This document shows, in pieces, positions 58,051-64,000 of a stretch of DNA of 64,000 nucleotides. This DNA is from Conexibacter woesei Iso977N (GTDB taxonomy: Bacteria > Actinomycetota > Thermoleophilia > Solirubrobacterales > Solirubrobacteraceae): contig NZ_AUKG01000002.1 in assembly GCF_000424625.1 (NCBI RefSeq), positions 682,001 through 746,000 of the forward strand, in the 5' to 3' direction. Both the position numbers and the translations under genes were made by a program. Position 1 is the stretch's first letter, and each line of letters begins with the position of its first letter. The notes under the pieces are model-generated. The model was given only the letters and a program-made list of their open reading frames with translations. It did not search any database and had not been told where the DNA came from.

Positions 58051-59382
58051 TCACAGGCGCTCGAACCCTCGCACCCGTTCCCAGTCGGTGACCGCCGCAT
58101 CGTATGCGGCCAGCTCGACATCGGCCATGTTGACGTAGTGGGCGACCACCTCGTCGCCGAAAGCCGCGCGCGCGATCTCGCTGCTCGCGAACAGCTCGCG
58201 GGCCTCGCGCAGCGTCTTCGGGACGTGCTCCACACCCTCCGCGGTGTACGCGTTGCCCTCACAGACCGGCGGGAGCGTCAACGAGTTCTCGACCCCGTGC
58301 AGCCCCGCCGCGATCAGCCCCGCGATCGCCAGGTACGGGTTGACGTCGCCACCCGGCAGGCGGCACTCGAAGCGCTTGCCCGGCCCGTGGCCGACGACCC
58401 GGAACGCGCACGTCCGGTTGTCGTTGCCCCACGCGACCGCCGTCGGCGCGAACGACCCCGCGGCGAAGCGCTTGTAGGAGTTGATGTTCGGCGCGAGCAG
58501 CAGCGTCAGCTCGCGCAGCCCCGCGATCGCGCCCGCCAGGAACGACGAGAACAGCGCGTCGTCGCTCGCGAACACGTTGGCACCGTCGGCGTCGGCCAGC
58601 GACAGGTGCAGGTGGCACGAGTTGCCCTCGCGCGCGTCGTACTTGGCCATGAACGTGATCGCCTGGCCGTGCTGGGCCGCGATCTCCTTGGCGCCGTTCT
58701 TGAACACCACGTGCCGGTCGCACGTCGTCAGCGCGTCGGCGTAGTGGAAGTTGATCTCGTGCTGGCCGAAGTTGCACTCGCCCTTGGAGTCCTCGACGCT
58801 CATCCCCGCGCCGTGCATCGCGTTCCGGATCGATCGCAGCAGCGGCTCGACCCGGGCCGTGCCCAGGATCGAGTAGTCGACGTTGTAGCGGTTGGCCGGC
58901 GTCAGGCCGACGTAGCCGCGGTCCCATGCGTCCTCGTAGGAGTTCTCGAACAGGATGAACTCCAGCTCGCTGCCCGCGTTGGCCGTCCAGCCGCGCTCGG
59001 CCAGCCGCGCGAGCTGCCTGCGCAGGACCTGGCGCGGCGAGGCGACGACGTCGCTGCCGTCCTCCCACTGCAGGTCGACCAGGCACAGCGCGGTGCCCTC
59101 CTGCCACGGGACGACCGTCAGCGTGTCGAGATCCGGCGCCATCACGAAGTCGCCATACCCGCGCGACCACGAGGACATGGCATAGCCGTCGACCGTGTTC
59201 ATCTCGACGTCCACCGCGAGCAGGTAGTTGCACGCCTCGGCACCGTGCTCGACGATCTCGTCCACGAAGAACTGCGCGTGCATGCGCTTGCCCTGCAGTC
59301 GGCCCTGCATGTCGGTCAGGCACAGGAGCACCGTGTCGATCCGTCCCGCTTCAACCTCGGCCCGCAGCTCGTCAAGGGTCAT
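58051..59382 (-). CDS. Glutamine synthetase family protein (PuuA/gamma-glutamyl-amine ligase-like)
   Basis: 443 residues of the GS fold, clearly different from glnA: RLQGKRMHAQFFVDEIVEHG, MSSWSRGYGDFVMAPDLDTL, GSELEFILFENSYEDAWDRG, GECNFGQHEINFHYADALTT, FMAKYDAREGNSCHLHLSLA and PGKRFECRLPGGDVNPYLAI. This fits gamma-glutamylpolyamine/ethanolamine synthetases (PuuA, GlnA3/GlnA4 group), which attach glutamate to an amine for catabolism or detoxification. The amine is unknown. First gene of a leftward operon with the GntR regulator. Confidence 0.88.
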   Translation of the reverse strand: MTLDELRAEVEAGRIDTVLLCLTDMQGRLQGKRMHAQFFVDEIVEHGAEACNYLLAVDVEMNTVDGYAMSSWSRGYGDFVMAPDLDTLTVVPWQEGTALCLVDLQWEDGSDVVASPRQVLRRQLARLAERGWTANAGSELEFILFENSYEDAWDRGYVGLTPANRYNVDYSILGTARVEPLLRSIRNAMHGAGMSVEDSKGECNFGQHEINFHYADALTTCDRHVVFKNGAKEIAAQHGQAITFMAKYDAREGNSCHLHLSLADADGANVFASDDALFSSFLAGAIAGLRELTLLLAPNINSYKRFAAGSFAPTAVAWGNDNRTCAFRVVGHGPGKRFECRLPGGDVNPYLAIAGLIAAGLHGVENSLTLPPVCEGNAYTAEGVEHVPKTLREARELFASSEIARAAFGDEVVAHYVNMADVELAAYDAAVTDWERVRGFERL

Positions 59383-59410
59383 GGCGCGCGAAGGTACAGG
59401 CAGCGCACCA

Positions 59411-59440
59411 TTGACCGCAATGCCACGGCGGGTCTAATGT
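59411..59440 (+). promoter_or_regulatory. Promoter of the phosphotransferase-oxidoreductase-aminotransferase operon
   Basis: -35 TTGACC (59411-59416), 16-bp spacer, -10 TCTAAT (59433-59438), 8 nt before the TTG start at 59447. It is the clearest sigma-70-type promoter in this part. Confidence 0.6.
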
Positions 59441-59446
59441 CGCGCC

Positions 59447-60379
59447 TTGGCCCCGCCACGCGCCGTCATCGAGGCAGTCCAGGACCGCCTCGGCGCGCTC
59501 GCCGGGGAGCCGGCGGTGCTGGGCGGCGGGATCACCAACCACAACTTCCGCGTGCTGCTGGCGGACGGGACCGAGGCGGTCCTGCGGGTCGCGGGGCGCG
59601 ACACCGAGCTGCTCGGGATCGACCGCGCGGCCGAGCACGTCGCGACGGTCGCCGCCGCCAAGCTCGGGATCGCCCCGGCGGTCCTGGCGTTCCTGCCGGA
59701 GCAGTCGTGCCTGGTGACGCGGTTCGTGCACGCGGCGCCGATCGCCAACCAGGCGCTGCGCGAGGCGCCCGCGCTGCCGGAGGTCGCCCGCGCGCTGCGC
59801 GCGTTCCACGAGCACGCGCCCGCGCTGCCGACGCGCTTCGACGTCCCGGCGATCGCGCGCGCGTACCTGGCGCTGGCGGGGGAGCGGGGCGACGGCGGCG
59901 CGGGCGACGTGCCGCAGGCCGCGTGGGACGCGGCGGCGCTGGCCGAGCGGATCGCCGGCGCGGTCCGCGGCGAGTCCGAGCACGCGCTCGTCCCGTGCCA
60001 CGACGACCTGCTCGGCGCGAACGTGCTCGTGGAGGACGGCGGGCGCGTGTGGCTCGTCGACTGGGAGTACGCGGGGATGGGCGACCGCTACTTCGACCTC
60101 GGCAACCTGTCCATCAACAACGGGTTCACCGAGGACGACGACCGCGCGTTGTTGTCCGCCTACTGGGCGGAGGACTGCACGCCGCGGCGGTTCGCCGCGC
60201 TGCGGCTGATGCGCGTGATGAGCGACGTGCGCGAGGCGCTGTGGGGTGTCGCGCAGACCGCGCTGTCCGACCTCGACTTCGACTTCCCCGGCTACGCCGA
60301 GAGGCACTTCGCGCGCCTGCGGGCGAGCACCGCCGACCCCCGATTCGAAAGCTGGCTGCGCGATGCCGCGACCCCGTGA
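59447..60379 (+). CDS. Choline/ethanolamine kinase-like phosphotransferase (APH family)
   Basis: 310 residues of the protein-kinase-like aminoglycoside phosphotransferase/choline kinase fold. GGGITNHNFRVLLADGTEAV, VLRVAGRDTELLGIDRAAEH (nucleotide-binding lobe), the catalytic loop VPCHDDLLGANVLVE (Asp and Asn) and metal-binding WLVDWEYAGMGDRYFDLG, close to choline kinase. A TTG start at 59447 follows a -10 box by 8 nt. It may phosphorylate an amino alcohol or simply mark a quaternary-amine pathway; its end overlaps the oxidoreductase gene by 17 bp. Confidence 0.87.
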   Translation: MAPPRAVIEAVQDRLGALAGEPAVLGGGITNHNFRVLLADGTEAVLRVAGRDTELLGIDRAAEHVATVAAAKLGIAPAVLAFLPEQSCLVTRFVHAAPIANQALREAPALPEVARALRAFHEHAPALPTRFDVPAIARAYLALAGERGDGGAGDVPQAAWDAAALAERIAGAVRGESEHALVPCHDDLLGANVLVEDGGRVWLVDWEYAGMGDRYFDLGNLSINNGFTEDDDRALLSAYWAEDCTPRRFAALRLMRVMSDVREALWGVAQTALSDLDFDFPGYAERHFARLRASTADPRFESWLRDAATP

Positions 60380-62843
60380 GCTCCCCGACCGCGCCCGCGT
60401 GGTCGTCATCGGCGGTGGGGTCGGCGGGACGTCGATCGCCTACCACCTGGCGCAGCTGGGGGAGAAGGACGTGGTGTTGCTCGACCGCGACGAGCTGACG
60501 TCGGGGTCGACGTTCCACTCCGCGGGGCTCGTGGGGCAGCTGCGGTCGAGCGTGTCGCTGACGACCATGATGATGTACTCGGTCGAGTTGTACCGGTCGC
60601 TCGACTGCGGGTGGGTGGAGTGCGGCGGGATCCGGCTGGCGTGCACGCCGGAGCGCGAGGAGGAGGTCCACCGGCAGGTCGCGTGGGCGCGGACGTTCGG
60701 GCTGCCGCTGGAGCTGATCTCCGGGGACGAGGCGGTCGAGCGCTTCCCGCTGATGGTCGGCGACGGCGTGCGGGTCGCGTCGTTGCTGCCGACCGACGGG
60801 TACCTGGACCCGTCGCAGTTGACCTACGCCTTGGCGGACGGCGCGCGGGCCGGCGGCGTGCAGATCTACACGCACACGCGCGTGACGGGGATCGCGGTGC
60901 GCTCCGGGCGAGTTGTAGGGGTTGCGACCGAGTGGGGCGCGATCGAGTGCGAGCGCGTGGTGATCGCGGGCGGGATGTACGCGGCCGAGCTGGGGCGGCT
61001 GGCGGGCGTCCGGGTCCCGATCGTCCCGATGGCGCACGAGTACCTGGTGACGCAGCCGTTCCGGGATCGTTCCGAGGGTCCTTGGAACCTGCCGACGCTG
61101 CGCGATCCCGACAACCTCATCTACTTCCGCGAGGAGGGCGCGGGGCTGGTGATGGGCGGCTATGAGCGCGACTGCGCGCCGTGGGCGTTGGACGACAACT
61201 TGGTCGACCGGATCCCGCCGGACTTCAACGGGCGGCTGCTGGAGGAGGACTGGCCGCGCTTCGAGGAGATCGCGGTCGCCTCGCGCAGGCGGGTGCCGGC
61301 GATGGAGGACGTCAAGGTCACCAAGTTGATCAACGGGCCCGAGGCGTTCACCCCCGACAACGAGTTCTGCCTCGGCGAGACCGAAGTTGATGGCCTGTTC
61401 GTCGCGGCCGGGTTCTGCGCGCACGGGCTGGCGGGCGCGGGCGGGATCGGCAGGGTGATGGCCGAGTGGATCGTCGCCGGCGAGCCGCAGCTGGACCTGT
61501 GGCGGATGGACATCCGGCGCTTCGGGCCGCAGTACCGCTCGCCGGCCTACACGTTGAAGCGCACGCGCGAGGTGTACGAGACGTATTACGACATCCACTA
61601 CCCCAACGAGGAGCGCGCGGCGGGGCGGCCGCTCAAGGTGTCGTCGAACTACGCGTGGCACGGCGAGCACGGCGCGGCGTTCGGGGAGAAGTCGGGGTGG
61701 GAGCGGGTCAACTGGTATGAGTCGAACGTTGTTGATGGTGATGCTGGGCTCCGCCCGCGCGGGTGGGCGGGGATGCACTGGTCGCCGGCGATCGGCGCCG
61801 AGCACCGGGCGTGCCGGGAGGCGGCGGCGCTGTTCGACGAGTCGTCGTTCAGCAAGTTGGAGGTGTCGGGTCCGGGCGCCGCGGAGTTCCTGATGGGGTT
61901 GTGCGACAACGACGTCGCGCGCGAGGTGGGGCGGATCACGTACACGCAGATGCTCAACGCGCGCGGGGGCATCGAGTGCGACTTCACGGTCACGCGGCTG
62001 GGGGAGGAGACGTTCGGGATCGTCACGGGGACGGCGTTCGGGCAGCACGACGCGTCCTGGATCCGGCGCCACGCGCCGCGGGACGGGTCGGTCACGGTGA
62101 CCGACGTGACGTCGCGGTGGGCGTGCTTCGCGCTGTGGGGACCGCGCGCGTTCGACGTGCTCGAGCCGCTCACGCCGGACGCGCTGGACTTCCCCTACAT
62201 GTCGTTCCGGGAGATCGTCGTGGGCGACGTCCCGGTCCGGGCGCTGCGCGTGACGTTCGTCGGCGAGTACGGGTGGGAGCTGTACTGCCCGGCCGAGTAC
62301 GGCGCGGCGCTGTGGCGTTCCTTGTGGGCGTCCGGTGAGGAGCACGGGTTGGTCGCCGGCGGCTACCGCGCGATCGACTCGCTGCGGCTGGAGAAGGGGT
62401 ACCGCGTCTGGGGCGCGGACATCACGCCCGACGAGACGCCGTACGAGGCGGGCTTGTCCTTCTGCGTCCGGGAGGACGAGGGCGACGACGGCGGCGGGTT
62501 CCTGGGCGCGGAGGCGCTGGCCTCGCGCGGCGCGCCGGCGAAGCAGCTCGTCTGCATCGTCCTGGAGGATCCGCGCTCGGTCGCGCTCGGCAACGAGCCG
62601 GTGAGCGTCGGCGGCACGGTCGTGGGGCGCGTGACGTCCGGCGGGTTTGGCTACACGGTCGGCTGCTCCATCGCGTACGCCTATGTGCCGGTCGCGTACG
62701 CCGATCCGGGCACCGCCGTGGCGATCGACGTGTTCGGGACCTGGGTGGCGGGCGAGATCCGGGCGGAGCCCTTGTACGACCCGGCGTCCGCGCGTGTCAA
62801 AGGGGTACAGACAGGCGCAGCCTTGCCTCCTACCATGAGCTGA
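60363..62843 (+). CDS. FAD-dependent dehydrogenase with GcvT domain (dimethylglycine/sarcosine dehydrogenase-like)
   Basis: 826 residues. N-terminal DAO-type FAD domain: VVVIGGGVGGTSIAYHLAQL (GxGxxG), ELTSGSTFHSAGLVGQLRSS, and the FAD end region VDGLFVAAGFCAHGLAGAGG. The C-terminal half (from about 420) is a GcvT aminomethyltransferase-like folate-binding domain (ALFDESSFSKLEVSGPGAAE, GVEYGWELYCPAE-type segment FVGEYGWELYCPAEYGAALW, YRAIDSLRLEKGYRVWGADI). This matches mitochondrial/bacterial dimethylglycine and sarcosine dehydrogenases that oxidise N-methyl groups and pass C1 units to tetrahydrofolate. Start ATG 60363 overlaps the kinase gene. Confidence 0.9.
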   Translation: MPRPRELPDRARVVVIGGGVGGTSIAYHLAQLGEKDVVLLDRDELTSGSTFHSAGLVGQLRSSVSLTTMMMYSVELYRSLDCGWVECGGIRLACTPEREEEVHRQVAWARTFGLPLELISGDEAVERFPLMVGDGVRVASLLPTDGYLDPSQLTYALADGARAGGVQIYTHTRVTGIAVRSGRVVGVATEWGAIECERVVIAGGMYAAELGRLAGVRVPIVPMAHEYLVTQPFRDRSEGPWNLPTLRDPDNLIYFREEGAGLVMGGYERDCAPWALDDNLVDRIPPDFNGRLLEEDWPRFEEIAVASRRRVPAMEDVKVTKLINGPEAFTPDNEFCLGETEVDGLFVAAGFCAHGLAGAGGIGRVMAEWIVAGEPQLDLWRMDIRRFGPQYRSPAYTLKRTREVYETYYDIHYPNEERAAGRPLKVSSNYAWHGEHGAAFGEKSGWERVNWYESNVVDGDAGLRPRGWAGMHWSPAIGAEHRACREAAALFDESSFSKLEVSGPGAAEFLMGLCDNDVAREVGRITYTQMLNARGGIECDFTVTRLGEETFGIVTGTAFGQHDASWIRRHAPRDGSVTVTDVTSRWACFALWGPRAFDVLEPLTPDALDFPYMSFREIVVGDVPVRALRVTFVGEYGWELYCPAEYGAALWRSLWASGEEHGLVAGGYRAIDSLRLEKGYRVWGADITPDETPYEAGLSFCVREDEGDDGGGFLGAEALASRGAPAKQLVCIVLEDPRSVALGNEPVSVGGTVVGRVTSGGFGYTVGCSIAYAYVPVAYADPGTAVAIDVFGTWVAGEIRAEPLYDPASARVKGVQTGAALPPTMS

Positions 62844-62845
62844 CC

Positions 62846-64000
62846 ATGGCTGCCAACGCAGATACCGTCACGATCGACCGCGCCCGGATCGCGGAGCTCA
62901 CCGAGCGTGAGACCGAGCGCCTCAACGAGGCCACGAAGGGCAGCGGCGACACCTTCGCCCGCGCCAACGTCCACCTCGCGTCTGGAGTCGCCTCCAGCTA
63001 CCAGGTCCGGGAGCCGTGGCCCATCTACCTTGAGCGTGGCGACGGCCCGAAGGTCTGGGACGTCGACGGCAACGAGATGTGGGACTTCCACAACGGCTTC
63101 GGCTCGATGGTCCAGGGCCACGCCCATCCGGCGATCGGCAAGGCGATCACCGAGCGCTACGCGCAGGGCACGCACTTCGCCGCGCCGACCGAGGACGCGA
63201 TCGTCGTCGGCGACGAGCTCGCGCGCCGCTGGGGCCTGCCGAAGTGGCGCTACACGAACTCCGGCAGCGAGTCCACGATGGACGCGATCCGGATCGCGCG
63301 TGCGCACACCGGGCGTGACGACGTCCTGAAGATCTTCGGGTCCTACCACGGGCACCACGACACGGTGATGGTGTCGATCGGCGTCGAGTACGACAAGATC
63401 GGCGACCACGACCACCCGGTGTCGCTGCCGTACGGCGGCGGGATCCCGCAGTCGACCGTCGACCACGTCTTCGCCGTGCACTTCAACGACGCCGAGTCGA
63501 TGGAGCGCCGGATCGTCGAGCTCGAGGCCGACGGCCGCAAGCCGGCCTGCGTGATCATGGAGCCGGCGATGATGAACCTGGGCGTCGTGCTGCCCGAGGA
63601 CGGCTACCTGCAGGCCGTGCGCGACATCACCAAGAAGCACGGGATCGTCCTGATCTTCGACGAGGTCAAGACCGGCCTGACCGTTGCGCCCGGCGGCGCC
63701 ACCGACAAGTACGGCGTGCTGCCGGACATGGTCACGCTCGCCAAGGCGTTGGGCGGCGGGCTGCCGACCGGCGCCATCGGCATGAGCGAGGACCTCGCCA
63801 AGGTCGTCGAGGACGGCACCGTCTACCAGGTCGGCACCTACAACGGGAATCCGCTCGGCATGGCCGCGACGCGCGCCAACTTGTTGGAGGTGTTGACCCC
63901 CGAGGCCTACCAGCACCTCGACCATTTGAATGACCGACTGCTGAGCGGCTGCGAGGGCGTCATCTCGAAGTACAACCTGTCGGGCTACGCCGTCGGGATC
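62846..64000 (+). CDS. Class III aminotransferase, partial (C-terminus beyond window)
   Basis: 385 codons to the window edge without a stop. Class III PLP aminotransferase of the GSA-like group: GDGPKVWDVDGNEMWDFHNG FG, NSGSESTMDAIRIARAHTGR, FGSYHGHHDTVMVSIGVEY, PACVIMEPAMMNLG, FDEVKTGL (Asp272) and the PLP Lys300 in TLAKALGGGLPTGA. It probably moves the amino group of an omega-amino compound, in line with the preceding N-methyl dehydrogenase and PuuA-like ligase. ATG 62846 is 3 nt after the oxidoreductase stop, with a TACCAT -10-like box at 62831-62836. Confidence 0.92.
   Translation, partial: MAANADTVTIDRARIAELTERETERLNEATKGSGDTFARANVHLASGVASSYQVREPWPIYLERGDGPKVWDVDGNEMWDFHNGFGSMVQGHAHPAIGKAITERYAQGTHFAAPTEDAIVVGDELARRWGLPKWRYTNSGSESTMDAIRIARAHTGRDDVLKIFGSYHGHHDTVMVSIGVEYDKIGDHDHPVSLPYGGGIPQSTVDHVFAVHFNDAESMERRIVELEADGRKPACVIMEPAMMNLGVVLPEDGYLQAVRDITKKHGIVLIFDEVKTGLTVAPGGATDKYGVLPDMVTLAKALGGGLPTGAIGMSEDLAKVVEDGTVYQVGTYNGNPLGMAATRANLLEVLTPEAYQHLDHLNDRLLSGCEGVISKYNLSGYAVGI

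Noticed and set aside
58051-59382. A second assimilatory glutamine synthetase
   Set aside because: Sequence motifs and neighbours (GntR, amine genes) place it with PuuA-like gamma-glutamyl ligases.

Overview
The window is GC-rich (mostly about 70% or more, with GC at most third codon positions) and reads as the chromosome of an actinobacterium. I infer the Thermoleophilia/Solirubrobacterales side from gene content and style: a LexA/ImuB/DnaE2 SOS mutasome with actinobacterial LexA boxes, an ImuB-DUF6504 pair, a GSI glutamine synthetase, a c-di-AMP riboswitch, a type A RNase P RNA and frequent GTG/TTG starts. No rRNA or phylogenetic marker is present, so the lineage is an inference.

Layout. 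0-4.8 kb: an ECF sigma factor cut by the window edge, a DUF389 protein, a flippase-like membrane protein and small membrane/secreted proteins. 4.8-7.4 kb: a TetR-controlled cluster (cupin, internally deleted MFS transporter, NmrA-like protein). 7.5-12.3 kb: a divergent TetR-controlled locus with SDR and SGNH hydrolase on one side and TetR, crotonase and saccharopine-dehydrogenase-like genes on the other, coupled by TGATG or ATGA overlaps.

12.58-25.04 kb is a genomic island in a tRNA-Leu(GAG) gene. The intact tRNA with its terminator lies at the right end (25.04-25.13 kb), and a displaced tRNA 3' half with its own terminator lies at the left end (12.55-12.64 kb). The cargo looks like a defence island: an IetAS-type pair (AAA+ ATPase plus subtilisin-like protease), a divergent membrane protein beside it, a protein with an HTH-like N-terminus and an HEPN-type R-x4-H motif, a DUF4365 nuclease-like/TPR protein coupled to an unrecognised partner, a double zinc-ribbon protein coupled to a small membrane protein, and a GNAT acetyltransferase. 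No integrase is visible.

25.2-36.1 kb is the SOS region: lexA with its box, rnpB, a luciferase-like/SCP2 fusion, imuB-DUF6504, a type IVb pilin-like protein, and dnaE2. imuB and dnaE2 carry the same 14-bp LexA box placed on their start codons. 36.3-48.3 kb holds a membrane cytochrome c, a c-di-AMP riboswitch with an unknown membrane protein, glnA, a YyaL/DUF255 protein, a secreted alpha/beta hydrolase, RidA with threonine dehydratase, a ParB-like protein and a frameshifted gene. 48.3-64 kb holds what looks like amine or amino-acid catabolism in two blocks: SDR, aldehyde dehydrogenase and APC permease, and then GntR regulator, PuuA-like ligase, choline-kinase-like protein, GcvT-domain FAD dehydrogenase and class III aminotransferase (cut by the window end). 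A cation/proton antiporter, methyltransferases and small conserved proteins lie between them.

Many genes have a TANNNT -10 box only 6-9 nt before the start codon, so leaderless transcription looks common.
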